A DNA stretch of 64,000 bases from Roseivirga misakiensis (GTDB taxonomy: Bacteria > Bacteroidota > Bacteroidia > Cytophagales > Cyclobacteriaceae), in NCBI RefSeq assembly GCF_001747105.1, contig NZ_MDGQ01000005.1, positions 744,001 to 808,000 of the forward strand. The letters run 5' to 3'. The notes under the pieces were generated by a model that saw only the letters and a list, made by a program, of their open reading frames with translations, was not told the DNA's origin and did not search any database. This document shows positions 54,193 to 63,533 of the stretch, in pieces (position 1 is the first letter of the stretch; each line of letters begins with the position of its first letter). The position numbers and the translations under genes are program-made.

Positions 54193-54342
54193 CTTCAGTA
54201 AATGTAACGGTTGCAAAGACTTTTCATTTTATGCAACGCGATAAGATATTTAACAAAGATAGTTAATCGAATAGATAGTAAAATGGAATCGACATTAAGT
54301 CATTGAAAAAACAACTCAACCCTGTCATACCGATCTTATGGG

Positions 54343-54579
54343 CTAAGCTTCGGCCACGTTGATTGCCTCAACGCCAGTGATTTCAGGAATATCTCTTTTG
54401 AGTGCCTCCTCTACACCAGCCTTCATGGTCATTGGTGACATAGGGCAAGTGCCACAGGCACCTTCAAGCTCTAATTTCACGACTAAATCATCGGTGATTT
54501 CTAATACCCTGACATTACCTCCATCTGCAATAAGAAAAGGTCTAATCTTATCAAGTGCTGCTTCTACTCTGTCCAACAT
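54343..54579 (-). CDS. NifU C-terminal-type Fe-S scaffold protein
   Basis: This is a 78-residue Nfu domain: VEAALDKIRPFLIADGGNV and the cluster-binding C42-G-T-C45 in EGACGTCPMSPMTMKAGVE. It carries a bridging [4Fe-4S] cluster for delivery to client proteins. It follows the Mrp-type ATPase gene by 4 bp; Nfu and Mrp/ApbC both act late in Fe-S assembly, so the pair is functionally coherent. Confidence 0.93.
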   Translation of the reverse strand: MLDRVEAALDKIRPFLIADGGNVRVLEITDDLVVKLELEGACGTCPMSPMTMKAGVEEALKRDIPEITGVEAINVAEA

Positions 54580-54583
54580 ATCA

Positions 54584-55678
54584 TTAAACTTTTAATTCCA
54601 CCTTCTTCGTTTCCGCTTTCTCGGCGTTTCGGATCGCTACCCTTTGGGCTGTCGCTTCAGCTACTTGCATAAAGGCATCGGAAGTTGGTCCTTCTTGCAT
54701 AATAGCAGGATAACCAATGTCGCCACCTTCACGAATTCCTTGTACCAATGGTATTTCCCCTAAAAATGGCACATCATGCTTTTGGGCTAGTTTTTTGCCC
54801 CCGTCTTTCCCAAAGATATGATACTTATTATCAGGTAGTTCTTCTGGTGTAAAGTACGCCATATTTTCTACCACCCCAAGAATTGGCACATTGATTTGTT
54901 GTTGCATGAACATATTTAAGCCCTTTTGAGCATCTGCCAGTGCAACTTTTTGTGGGGTTGTTACTAACACCACACCAGTCACAGGTACGGTTTGTACAAG
55001 CGTAAGGTGGATGTCACTAGTGCCAGGAGGCAAATCAATGAATAGGTAATCTAATTCTCCCCATTCTGTGTCGCCGATAAACTGTTTTAAGGCACTACTG
55101 GCCATTGGTCCACGCCAAACCACCGCATTTTCAGCAGGGGTCAGGAAACCAATGGAAATTAACTTGATACCGTATTGTTCTATGGGGATGATTAAGTTCT
55201 TTTCTCCTTCTTTTCTTATACCTGGTTGTTCGTGCTCGCAGTTGAACATTGTGGGCATGGATGGACCAAATATATCTGCATCGATTATGCCGACTTTAGC
55301 TCCTTGACGCGCTAAGGCTACCGCTAAGTTGGCAGTTACCGTAGATTTACCGACGCCACCTTTACCAGAGGCGACAGCGATAATATTTTTGACACCTGGC
55401 AAAAGCGGCGTGTTATCTCTTGTGGTAGTTACATGTGAACTCATGAGAATGTCCACTTCCACATCACTACCAATGTGTTCCTCGATCGCTTTTAGGCAGT
55501 CATTCTTGATGACTTCTTTTAAGGGGCAAGCTGGAGTGGTCAGCATTACAGTAAATGATAGCTTATTGCCTTCAATCTCAATGTCTTGAATCATATTCAA
55601 GGTCACCAAGTCCTTTTTAATGTCAGGATCATCTACGTGTCTTAAGGCATTTAAAACGCTGGTATTAGTCAACTCCAT
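54584..55678 (-). CDS. Mrp/NBP35-family Fe-S carrier ATPase
   Basis: This is a 364-residue protein with an N-terminal MIP18/DUF59 domain (~1-85; TTPACPLKE) and a ParA-like ATPase domain with the deviant Walker A SGKGGVGKST (104-113), switch I DADIFGPSMP and Walker B-like LFIDLPPGTSD. The CxxC of Mrp/ApbC-type dimers is not visible at the usual site (VENMAYFTPEELPDNKYHIFGKDGG). Cytosolic Fe-S cluster carrier, operon with nifU-type gene. Confidence 0.9.
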   Translation of the reverse strand: MELTNTSVLNALRHVDDPDIKKDLVTLNMIQDIEIEGNKLSFTVMLTTPACPLKEVIKNDCLKAIEEHIGSDVEVDILMSSHVTTTRDNTPLLPGVKNIIAVASGKGGVGKSTVTANLAVALARQGAKVGIIDADIFGPSMPTMFNCEHEQPGIRKEGEKNLIIPIEQYGIKLISIGFLTPAENAVVWRGPMASSALKQFIGDTEWGELDYLFIDLPPGTSDIHLTLVQTVPVTGVVLVTTPQKVALADAQKGLNMFMQQQINVPILGVVENMAYFTPEELPDNKYHIFGKDGGKKLAQKHDVPFLGEIPLVQGIREGGDIGYPAIMQEGPTSDAFMQVAEATAQRVAIRNAEKAETKKVELKV

Positions 55679-55774
55679 CTCTTATTCAATTTCAGATGCA
55701 AATAAAGTGCATACGATTTACTTTTCATTAACAGTCTCGTAAGATTATAGTTCAAGAAAAGTGAATCCAATCGC

Positions 55775-55782
55775 TATATTTG
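55775..55782 (+). promoter_or_regulatory. candidate -7 box for dnaG (TATATTTG)
   Basis: TATATTTG matches the Bacteroidota -7 consensus TAnnTTTG and lies 10 bp before the dnaG ATG, implying a very short leader. No clear TTTG -33 element was found at 19-21 bp, so the call is tentative. Confidence 0.35.
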
Positions 55783-55791
55783 AAATTCAGA

Positions 55792-57717
55792 ATGGCCATC
55801 AACGACGCTACCATACAAGACATTAAGAACCGCATCGATATCGTTGATGTAATAGGTGATTTTGTAAGCCTTAAAAAGGTTGGAGGTAACTATCGTGCAC
55901 TAAGCCCATTTACGAACGAAAAAACACCTTCTTTCTACGTTTCTCCCTCTAAAGAAATCTTTAAATGCTTCTCTACTGGTAAAGGTGGCGATGCCATTTC
56001 TTTTGTAATGGAGGTTGAGGGTATCAACTATATTGAGGCGCTTAAATACTTGGCACAAAAGTATGGTATAGAGATTCAGGAAGAAGAAATGACTGATGAG
56101 CAGATTGCTGCTCAAAATGAGCGCGATAGTCTATTCATAGTCCTCAATTTTGCAAACGAGTACTTCAAAGATATTCTGCACAATCACGAAGAAGGTAAGT
56201 CAATTGGACTGAGCTACTTTAAAGAGCGAGGGTTTACCGAATCAACCATAGACAAGTTCGATTTAGGATACACGCTTGATACTTGGGATGGTTTGCTCAA
56301 AGCGGCCACTGCTAAAGGGCATACCGAAGCCATGCTCGAAAAGGCGGGTCTTATTCTAAAGCCAGAAGCCAATAAAGTCTATGATCGCTTTAGGGGTAGA
56401 GTTGTATTTCCGATTCATAATGTAGCGGGTAAGGTCATCGCATTTGGTGCTAGAACGCTGCGCAAGGATAAGAAACAGCCAAAATACATCAACTCGCCAG
56501 AAACGGAAGTTTACCACAAGAGTAATATCCTTTATGGCCTTTTTCAGGCAAGAAAAGCCATAAGAAACGCTGATACTTGCTTTTTAGTGGAAGGTTATAC
56601 GGATGTTATTTCTATGCATCAGGCGGGAGTAGAAAACGTGGTCTCTTCCAGCGGTACTTCATTGACAAAGGAGCAAATCCAACTGATTAATCGCTATACG
56701 CGCAATATCACGGTGTTGTATGATGGTGACAGCGCAGGTATAAAGGCATCGTTTCGCGGGATCGATATGATTCTGGAGAATGATCTAGACGTTAGGGCAG
56801 TTGTTTTCCCGGAAGGAGAGGACCCTGATAGTTATTCCAGATCAATGAGTTCCGAGGTCTTTCAGCAATACTTGGAAGATAACGCGCAAGATTTTATCAC
56901 TTTCAAAACCAACATTCTTACGGATGGTGGAAAACAGGTAGACCCTGTTAAGAAGGTCCAGATTATTCGTGAGGTTATTGAAAGCATATCCTTAATTCCA
57001 GATGGTATTAAGCGATCAGTTTATATACAGAGTTGTGCTAGTCAGCTTGATATTGAAGAACAAGTTTTAATTAGTGAGCTCAATAAAATTCTTATTCAAA
57101 AGCAGCGGAAAGATCGTCAAGCACAGAATAGGAATGAGCTGCAGGTAGAGACAGCTGAACCAGTACCTACTACACCGCCTAAAAAGGAGGAATTAAAGCA
57201 TACTTCTTATCATGTTGAAAGGGAATGTCTCAGGTTACTTGTCAATTATGGAAATGAAGCCTATGACGATGAAATGTCGGTGGCGGACTTCATTCTTCAA
57301 GAAACCGAATCCATCACGTTCGAAGATGAAATGATCGAGAAGACTTTCAACCACGCTGCAGAGATTGTAAGTCGAGGAGATAAATTAGCCCCAGATCAAT
57401 TTATAGGTCCTAACGACCCTGCCATGAGTAAACTTGTGATCGACCTACTGGAAATGAAGTATTTCGTGAGTGAAGGTTGGGAAAAAAGACACAGGATTGG
57501 CGTGGTACATGAGTCTGAAGACCTGCCAGAAGCTGCCTATAAAATGGTCTTGAGATTGAAGAAAAAGAAGCTGGAAAAGCTCATCGGTCAAACAGATGAG
57601 TCATTAAAAAAGCCTTCAAGCGAGCAAGAACAAGAAGAGTTGATAAAAATGTATATGCATTTAAAAACGCTTTTAATGGAGGTAGATGCTGAGCTCGGGA
57701 CGGTAATTCCTCGTTGA
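55792..57717 (+). CDS. dnaG: DNA primase
   Basis: This is a 641-residue replicative primase that synthesises RNA primers for DNA replication. The ATG at 55792 is used; a TTG at 55780 lies inside the putative promoter. The N-terminal domain (~30-100) aligns with the zinc-finger region (SPFTNEKTPSFYVSP, FKCFSTGKGGDAISF), but of the usual CxxH...CxxC ligands only one Cys remains. The catalytic core has ERGFTESTIDKFDLGY, GRVVFPI, FGARTL and a TOPRIM domain (LVEGYTDVISMHQAG; LYDGDSAGIKA; GEDPDSY). The C-terminal helicase-interaction domain is present. Loss of zinc ligands appears to be a trait of this clade (from memory of Cytophagales DnaG). Confidence 0.95.
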   Translation: MAINDATIQDIKNRIDIVDVIGDFVSLKKVGGNYRALSPFTNEKTPSFYVSPSKEIFKCFSTGKGGDAISFVMEVEGINYIEALKYLAQKYGIEIQEEEMTDEQIAAQNERDSLFIVLNFANEYFKDILHNHEEGKSIGLSYFKERGFTESTIDKFDLGYTLDTWDGLLKAATAKGHTEAMLEKAGLILKPEANKVYDRFRGRVVFPIHNVAGKVIAFGARTLRKDKKQPKYINSPETEVYHKSNILYGLFQARKAIRNADTCFLVEGYTDVISMHQAGVENVVSSSGTSLTKEQIQLINRYTRNITVLYDGDSAGIKASFRGIDMILENDLDVRAVVFPEGEDPDSYSRSMSSEVFQQYLEDNAQDFITFKTNILTDGGKQVDPVKKVQIIREVIESISLIPDGIKRSVYIQSCASQLDIEEQVLISELNKILIQKQRKDRQAQNRNELQVETAEPVPTTPPKKEELKHTSYHVERECLRLLVNYGNEAYDDEMSVADFILQETESITFEDEMIEKTFNHAAEIVSRGDKLAPDQFIGPNDPAMSKLVIDLLEMKYFVSEGWEKRHRIGVVHESEDLPEAAYKMVLRLKKKKLEKLIGQTDESLKKPSSEQEQEELIKMYMHLKTLLMEVDAELGTVIPR

Positions 57718-57718
57718 T

Positions 57719-57748
57719 TTTGACACACTCTTTTACTTGTTACCTTTG
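57719..57748 (+). promoter_or_regulatory. Bacteroidota-type promoter for ribBA-like gene
   Basis: TTTG at 57719-57722 and TACCTTTG at 57741-57748 match the -33 and -7 elements of the Bacteroidota sigma-ABfr promoter (TTTG, 19-21 nt, TAnnTTTG), with an 18-nt spacer. The -7 box ends 18 bp before the ATG at 57767. Confidence 0.65.
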
Positions 57749-57766
57749 CAACGCAAAATCGCAGAT

Positions 57767-58909
57767 ATGTCTGAAGAAATTCAATTAGATTCAATAGAAG
57801 ATGCCATTGAAGCCATTAAGAATGGAGAAGTTATCATTGTCGTAGACGATGAAAACAGAGAGAATGAGGGTGATTTTATTTGTGCAGCTGAAAAGGTAAC
57901 ACCAGAGATCATCAATTTCATGGCTACTCACGGTCGAGGGCTAATTTGTGCGTCTATTATGGAAGATAGATGTAACGAGCTCGGTCTTGAGCTAATGGTT
58001 AGGAATAACTCTGCTGCCTATGAAACACCATTTACTGTTTCTGTGGATTTGATTGGTCATGGTTGTACTACCGGTATTTCTGCCTCTGATAGATCCAAAA
58101 CTATTCAAGCGTTAATCAACCCTGAAACGCGACCTGAGGAATTAGGTAAACCAGGACATATTTTTCCGTTGAGAGCTAAGCGTGGAGGCGTACTGAGAAG
58201 AACTGGGCATACTGAAGCTGCGGTCGACTTTGCGAGACTGGCTGGTCTTAAGACGGGTGGCGTACTGGTGGAAATCATGAATGAAGATGGTTCCATGGCA
58301 CGGCTACCAGATTTAAAGTTAGTTGCCGATCGTTTTAACCTCAAACTCGTTTCGATCGAGGATTTAATCTCTTATAGATTAGAGAATGAAAGTTTAGTTG
58401 AAAAAGACCTAGGAATTGAATTACCAACAGATTACGGTGACTTTCATTTACAATCTTACAAGCAAATCAACACAGGAGAAGTACATTTAGCAGTAGTAAA
58501 GGGGACTTGGGAGCCCGATGAGCCTATTCTTGTAAGAGTCCACTCTTCTAGCACTCTTGGTGATATCTTCGGGTTTAAATTCGATGCCGGTAATCCAATA
58601 AAGTACGCGATGCAAATGATTGAAGATGAAGGCAAAGGTGTTGTCCTTTATATGAATCAAAACGCGCGTGGTCAACGACTTTTGCATGAGATGAAGACAT
58701 TGCAGCAAGTGGGTATTACTGATGAGCCGCTCAACAGGAAATTCGGTGTCAAAATGGATGAGAAAGATTATGGTGTTGGGGCGCAGATTTTGAGAGATTT
58801 GGGCGTGTCTAAATTGAGATTAATCTCTAACAATCCGCAAAAACGTGTAGGGATCATTGGGTACGGTTTGGAGATCGTAGATTACGTACCGCTCAAAAGA
58901 GATAAATAG
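57767..58909 (+). CDS. ribB: DHBP synthase / degenerate GTP cyclohydrolase II fusion (RibBX-like)
   Basis: This is a 380-residue protein in RibBA layout. The N-terminal domain (1-~205) is an intact 3,4-dihydroxy-2-butanone-4-phosphate synthase ([53 protein letters not shown]), which makes the four-carbon precursor of riboflavin. The C-terminal domain has the GTP cyclohydrolase II fold, but its zinc site is gone. The canonical HSECLTGD...RCDCG reads HSSSTLGD...KFDAG, so all three Cys are replaced, and the GRGIGL loop is altered to ARGQRL. The second domain is therefore probably not a cyclohydrolase; a separate ribA should exist elsewhere. ATG at 57767 is preferred over a TTG at 57737. Confidence 0.88.
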   Translation: MSEEIQLDSIEDAIEAIKNGEVIIVVDDENRENEGDFICAAEKVTPEIINFMATHGRGLICASIMEDRCNELGLELMVRNNSAAYETPFTVSVDLIGHGCTTGISASDRSKTIQALINPETRPEELGKPGHIFPLRAKRGGVLRRTGHTEAAVDFARLAGLKTGGVLVEIMNEDGSMARLPDLKLVADRFNLKLVSIEDLISYRLENESLVEKDLGIELPTDYGDFHLQSYKQINTGEVHLAVVKGTWEPDEPILVRVHSSSTLGDIFGFKFDAGNPIKYAMQMIEDEGKGVVLYMNQNARGQRLLHEMKTLQQVGITDEPLNRKFGVKMDEKDYGVGAQILRDLGVSKLRLISNNPQKRVGIIGYGLEIVDYVPLKRDK

Positions 58910-59023
58910 CTGTTCTCAACAGAAATTGATTCTTCGTGTATTTACTGTAACTATTTGACTAATAATCGTTTGATTTAGTGAACCTTCTGGTTCGTTCTTA
59001 GTTCTAACTTAAAATTGAACGGT

Positions 59024-59710
59024 GTGAAGAGGTTAGCTATTATTTTCGTGTTTATAGCCTTATTTCTTGAGGGTAATGCCCAAGATAATCAGGCAGTATT
59101 AGAGCAAATGTTGAATGACGCGGATGTCAAAAAGAGAGAAGGCATCTATGGGCATCCAAGCCAGGTTTGGCATGAAGGTGAAATATTCTTGAAGGATGGG
59201 GAAAGAATTACTGGAAGAATTAAATATGATTTGACAGCTGATGCTGTTCATTTTGACTTAAAAGGGGCTACTAGAACGTTTGTTGCCAACCAAATACAAC
59301 AATTCTTCTTTTTTCAAGAGGCGAATAAAACAAAAAGATATTTTATCACGCTTCCTTTTGCAGAGCGAGGCAATTATAAGCGACCGAAACTTTTCGAGAT
59401 TTTCTATTCTGGTGACGTGAGCTTGTTAGCGAGGGAGGAAGCTATCTTTTCCAATTGGTCAATCAGGGACCCCGAAGGAGTAGGTGGTGTACGGCCTGTT
59501 CGTACCGCGGGTAGTAGAACCAACTATGACTTTTTTTTGATCGACAAAAAAGGGGAAGTACAGATGATCGGGAAAGGAGTGAAGAAAGTCGTCAGGTCGT
59601 TTAAAGGCCACCATAAACAGTTAAGAACCTTTATAAAGAGTAATAAGCTCGATGTTAAAAATGCATGGGGAATGATTAATCTAGTCGAATATTACAACAC
59701 CTTAGAATAA
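59024..59710 (+). CDS. secreted protein of unknown function, paralogue 1
   Basis: This is 228 residues from a GTG at 59024 (an in-frame TTG at 59015 is possible). A signal peptide (VKRLAIIFVFIALFL..., cleavage after GNA) is followed by an all-beta core: PSQVWHEGEIFLKDGERITGRIKYDLTADAV... ANQIQQFFFFQ... KRPKLFEIFYSGDVSLLARE, then a basic C-terminal helical part. The next gene (59831-60490) encodes a protein alike throughout this core, so the two are tandem duplicates. The xDGxxxxGxIKYDL start recurs in the 61385-62596 protein. No function is recognised; a cell-envelope location is inferred. Confidence 0.75.
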   Translation: MKRLAIIFVFIALFLEGNAQDNQAVLEQMLNDADVKKREGIYGHPSQVWHEGEIFLKDGERITGRIKYDLTADAVHFDLKGATRTFVANQIQQFFFFQEANKTKRYFITLPFAERGNYKRPKLFEIFYSGDVSLLAREEAIFSNWSIRDPEGVGGVRPVRTAGSRTNYDFFLIDKKGEVQMIGKGVKKVVRSFKGHHKQLRTFIKSNKLDVKNAWGMINLVEYYNTLE

Positions 59711-59830
59711 ATCTTCTTTCAAAAAATCTATCTACCTCAATACCTGTTGGTTTAGTCGTTTGGCCTACTTTTCAAGTTTTAATGATGCTATCTTTAAAAC
59801 ATTTGAAATAGTTGTCGTTTATTTAGTGCG

Positions 59831-60490
59831 ATGAGAATTTTTATTGTCAGTTTACTGTTTGTTTCATGCTTTCATTTAAGCATTGCGCAGCGAGAACAAT
59901 TTGAGTTTCCAAGCCAAGTATGGCATGAGGGGAGTGTTACACTCGTGGATGGCACCAAACTCGATGGGAATGTCAAGTATGATTTAAGTGCTGATTTAAT
60001 CCAGGTCATAGTAGACCAAAAGACTTTAACGTATGGGGCTAACCAAATACGCCAATTCGATATTTTCCAAAAAGATATAGCGTTAAAGCGATTATTCTTC
60101 TCAATTCCATTTACCACAGAAACAGGCTACAGAAGGCCAAAGCTTTTTGAGGTACTCGTAGATGCTAGAACAAGTCTTATTGCGCGCGAATTTATAGCCT
60201 TATCCACAAGAACCATAGATAATCCGTATTACCGATGGGGAGCACGAAGATTTAACCCAATAGGGGGTAGAAGTGTACAAGTGCGGTATTTAGATTATAA
60301 ATTTTATCTGGTTGATAGTAGTAATGGTAAAATGGAGTTATTAGGCTCGAGTAAAAAGGAGGTAATCAGTGCTTTCCGAAATAAACAGAATGAGATTCGC
60401 AGGTATATCAAAGATAAAAAGCTTAAGGTGGATCAAGTTGAGGATATTATTGAGATCGTTAGATACTATAATCAAATTCAAGGCACTTAG
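59831..60490 (+). CDS. secreted protein of unknown function, paralogue 2
   Basis: This is a 219-residue protein with a signal peptide (MRIFIVSLLFVSCFHLSIA/Q). The core PSQVWHEGSVTLVDGTKLDGNVKYDLSAD... ANQIRQFDIFQ... YRRPKLFEVLVDARTSLIAREF matches the upstream neighbour 59024-59710 over most of its length, including the final basic helix ending in ...IVRYYNQ versus ...LVEYYNT. The 120-bp gap suggests each may have its own promoter. The function is unknown. Confidence 0.78.
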   Translation: MRIFIVSLLFVSCFHLSIAQREQFEFPSQVWHEGSVTLVDGTKLDGNVKYDLSADLIQVIVDQKTLTYGANQIRQFDIFQKDIALKRLFFSIPFTTETGYRRPKLFEVLVDARTSLIAREFIALSTRTIDNPYYRWGARRFNPIGGRSVQVRYLDYKFYLVDSSNGKMELLGSSKKEVISAFRNKQNEIRRYIKDKKLKVDQVEDIIEIVRYYNQIQGT

Positions 60491-60578
60491 TTTAGACCAA
60501 ATTTTCCAATAAATTTTTCGTAAGTCTTCTAGTACACAACCTGAATGTTTCGAACTTAGGGAACTCAATTATTGCACT

Positions 60579-61355
60579 ATGTCCAAGCCACTAATTCTTG
60601 TATCAAACGACGACGGTATTACTTCTCACGGCATTCGAGTGCTGGTAGAAGTGATGGCTGAAATTGGAGAGGTCGTTGTTGTCGCACCCGATAGTCCACA
60701 ATCTGGAATGGGACACGCCATTACGATCGGGGAACCTTTAAGGCTTTATAAAACAAGGCTATTCAAGGATTTGGATGTCATCTCTTACAAGTGCTCTGGA
60801 ACTCCAGCAGACTGCGTCAAACTCGCCAAACACCATGTATTAAAAGATCGTACGCCCGATTTGGTGGTTAGTGGAGTTAATCATGGGAGTAACCTTGCCG
60901 TGAGTGTTTTATATTCAGGTACCATGTCTGCCGCAATAGAAGGTGCAATAGAAGGATTTCCAGCCATCGGTTTTTCTCTATCGGACTTTGCACAAGACGC
61001 TGATTTCTCGCATACGAGAGACTATATCAAACACATTTCTCAACAAGTTCTGGAACATGGTTTAGGAAAGGGGATTGCCCTAAATGTGAATTTTCCACCA
61101 AAACAGAATGAGAAAATAAAGGGTATCAAGATTTGCCGACAGGCAAACGCTCATTGGGAAGAAGAGTTTGATCACCGCAAAGATCCTTATGGCAGACCTT
61201 ACTTTTGGTTAGCTGGAAACTTCGTCAATAATGATAAAGGGGAAGATTCTGATGTATGGGCAGTGGACCACAACTATGTAGCCGTGGTTCCATGCCAGTA
61301 TGATCTTACCGCGCACCATGCCATCGCTCGTATAAATGAGGAATGGGATTTCTGA
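60579..61355 (+). CDS. surE: 5'/3'-nucleotidase SurE
   Basis: This is a 258-residue survival protein E phosphatase acting on nucleoside 5'- and 3'-monophosphates. Metal-binding residues are in the N-terminal SNDDGITSHG (D10, D11) and VAPDSPQSGMGHAIT (S41 region), with SGTPADCVKLA and SGVNHGSNL carrying the other ligand Asn. Cytosolic. Stationary-phase survival and nucleotide pool roles are known for the family. It is convergent with the 61385 gene, 29 bp apart. Confidence 0.95.
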   Translation: MSKPLILVSNDDGITSHGIRVLVEVMAEIGEVVVVAPDSPQSGMGHAITIGEPLRLYKTRLFKDLDVISYKCSGTPADCVKLAKHHVLKDRTPDLVVSGVNHGSNLAVSVLYSGTMSAAIEGAIEGFPAIGFSLSDFAQDADFSHTRDYIKHISQQVLEHGLGKGIALNVNFPPKQNEKIKGIKICRQANAHWEEEFDHRKDPYGRPYFWLAGNFVNNDKGEDSDVWAVDHNYVAVVPCQYDLTAHHAIARINEEWDF

Positions 61356-61384
61356 TCAGATTCCGAAAAATCTAAACTTAATTA

Positions 61385-62596
61385 CTAGTAGCTCAGCAAA
61401 AGAGAAAAGCCAGTCTGATTGAATGGCGAAAACTTATCTGGATTAAGAAGAAGGTTGTCATTTGAGAATATAAAGTCAAATGCCAAACCAACCTTGTATT
61501 TTCCAAGAATGCTCTTTGAGATACCTATCCGTGCCCAAGGGTGAATAGCGCTAGAATCGAAGTCGAATACCTCCGTAGCCCTTGTTGTTGTGGGTGCGCC
61601 ATTGTCAATAATTCTTACTCTGGTATTAGTACTACTTGTGCCTGAAATTTGATTGAATACAATTCCAGACTGAGCGAAGACAGATATGTTACCATCTACT
61701 AGTAATGCCTTTAGTGAGATAGGAACCCCTAATGAGCTAAACCCGCTATTTATTTCATAGTTATCTACTACTAAGCTTGTTCTAGAAGGGTTATCGGCAT
61801 TCGTTGTAAATGTGTTTCCAGTGAGATCAACAGTTTGATAATTAAGACCTACTTGCAATGATATTTTCTCAGATAGATTGGGGAATCTGAAGTTGAGAAA
61901 ACCTCCAATGATCGCATTGGTAGATTTATGATTGGTATCGACTGGTCTGTCCGGTCCACCAGATGCAGAAACGTTTAGCTCTCCATTTCTAATACCGAAA
62001 TGTATTCCATAATCTACCAAAACAGTCTTCAAGCCATTGTTTTGGTAAGTTTTAGTCGTCCCATTTTTACAGGCGTTATACTTTGTGACTAGGCCTAAAA
62101 TATTTTTAGTGTTAAAGTTTAGTTCCTTTAAATCTTCTGGTCGGATATCGCAACTCGATAACATGCCATAAACGATGCTTTTCCATTTTTTTCCTTCAGA
62201 AACATAGGTTTCTCCTTCACTGACTACCGTTTTTGTCTTTGATACGAGCGGATAGGTTTCGCCATTCTCATTTTGAATCAATAAAGTCTTTCTTTTTCGG
62301 TATAGACTGACATTACCAACAGCGATAACTTCTACAAATTCATTATCAACCGCTTGCGATGAATAAGACTTAACACCGTCGATACCATAGCCAAGCACTT
62401 CGCTTGGAATGTATTCTTTTACTGCTCCATTTTCTTTGAAATAGGCTTTTTGAAACTGAACATCGCTGGTTCTATATTGAATCTTCCCTTTTAAGGTATC
62501 GGCACTTTTGGTTATGATAAAGCCATCTAGCCAATCTTGTGCTTGAATTGATTGCGCGAATAGTATTACGAATAGTAAAGTGAAAAGTCGTTGCAT
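61385..62596 (-). CDS. outer-membrane beta-barrel protein with N-terminal DTLKGKI-type domain
   Basis: This is a 403-residue protein with signal peptide (MQRLFTLLFVILFAQSIQA/Q). The N-terminal ~110 residues (GFIITKSADTLKGKIQYRTSD... EYIPSEVLGYGI... VEVIAVGNVSLYRKRKTLL) share the pattern of the two secreted paralogues at 59024 and 59831. The C-terminal ~230 residues form amphipathic strands ending in ...TGFSLLLSY, typical of a PorT/OMP_b-brl type barrel. Function unknown. Confidence 0.72.
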   Translation of the reverse strand: MQRLFTLLFVILFAQSIQAQDWLDGFIITKSADTLKGKIQYRTSDVQFQKAYFKENGAVKEYIPSEVLGYGIDGVKSYSSQAVDNEFVEVIAVGNVSLYRKRKTLLIQNENGETYPLVSKTKTVVSEGETYVSEGKKWKSIVYGMLSSCDIRPEDLKELNFNTKNILGLVTKYNACKNGTTKTYQNNGLKTVLVDYGIHFGIRNGELNVSASGGPDRPVDTNHKSTNAIIGGFLNFRFPNLSEKISLQVGLNYQTVDLTGNTFTTNADNPSRTSLVVDNYEINSGFSSLGVPISLKALLVDGNISVFAQSGIVFNQISGTSSTNTRVRIIDNGAPTTTRATEVFDFDSSAIHPWARIGISKSILGKYKVGLAFDFIFSNDNLLLNPDKFSPFNQTGFSLLLSY

Positions 62597-62774
62597 GTGT
62601 CTGTTTAGAGTTTATTGATAAATAAAAGTAGCTGATCGATTTAAATCAATTATTGCCTTTCATATAACTACTTAAGAAAACCAGGCAATTCATCGTCGTT
62701 TTTAATCAAAAATCTTGCCGCGTCTTGCTCAAGGGCCAACGATTATACCATGAAATGCCAGAGGTTTAACTAAC

Positions 62775-63014
62775 TTATTTCTCTTCCCCTTTTTTGGGCA
62801 CTGGGTCATAACCATGGCCACCCCAGGGGTGGCATTTACTAAACCTTTTCATACCCATCCAAATTCCTTTTAGAGGTCCCCATTCTTGAATGGCTTCTAC
62901 AGTGTAAGCCGAACAAGTTGGGTTGAAGCGACAATTTGCTCCTAGGAGTGGCGAAATAGCGTATTGATAAACACGAATAGGGAAAATGAATATAGCCTTT
63001 ACGACTTTTTTCAT
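62775..63014 (-). CDS. yidD: membrane protein insertion efficiency factor YidD
   Basis: This 79-residue protein matches YidD: amphipathic N-terminal helix ([25 protein letters not shown]) and the three-cysteine signature [14 protein letters not shown] plus [13 protein letters not shown]. It assists YidC-mediated insertion at the inner membrane. Its ATG overlaps the dcd stop by 4 bp, so it is translationally coupled at the end of a cysS-dcd-yidD operon. Confidence 0.95.
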   Translation of the reverse strand: MKKVVKAIFIFPIRVYQYAISPLLGANCRFNPTCSAYTVEAIQEWGPLKGIWMGMKRFSKCHPWGGHGYDPVPKKGEEK

Positions 63015-63529
63015 TTGAAATCTTTATAAAGCATACTGGCTTGAATGCCATCGTTGTTCTGATACTTACCGTTTTTGTATGTATCAAAATCACCTTCAAT
63101 GGTATGGTAAAATATCTGGCAAATATCTACGCCTGCGTAAATCCTGATCGGTTGTACACAGAAAATTTCCAGTGTCCAGAATCCGTTAAAGCCAACATCT
63201 CCAAAACCTGCCGTCACATGAATAAACAGCCCTAATCTACCTATGGATGATCTTCCCTCAAGCATAGGTACAAACTTGGACGTTTCAGTTTTTTCTACTG
63301 TTCTGCCTAAATATAGTTTGCCGGTTTCCAGCAAGAGACCTTCTTCGGGTATGGTCAAAGGCTCAACTGGGTTAGGAGTCTTCATGTCCAATACTGGATT
63401 CGAATAAACCATCAACTCATTGTGTAGCTTTAGGTTGTAACTATTCGGATTAAGTTGTGATTCGTTATAAGGCTCAATATTGATGCCTTTTCCCATTTCA
63501 CGCTTAATTTCTTTTCCAGATAGGATCAT
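63011..63529 (-). CDS. dcd: dCTP deaminase
   Basis: This 172-residue protein belongs to the dCTP deaminase/dUTPase trimeric family. The conserved [24 protein letters not shown] motif and catalytic Glu in FWTLEIF are present, as is NPNSYNLKL near the N-terminus. It deaminates dCTP to dUTP for thymidylate synthesis; bifunctional (dUMP-forming) activity cannot be judged by eye. It lies 4 bp after the cysS stop and overlaps yidD. Confidence 0.94.
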   Translation of the reverse strand: MILSGKEIKREMGKGINIEPYNESQLNPNSYNLKLHNELMVYSNPVLDMKTPNPVEPLTIPEEGLLLETGKLYLGRTVEKTETSKFVPMLEGRSSIGRLGLFIHVTAGFGDVGFNGFWTLEIFCVQPIRIYAGVDICQIFYHTIEGDFDTYKNGKYQNNDGIQASMLYKDFK

Positions 63530-63533
63530 AAGT

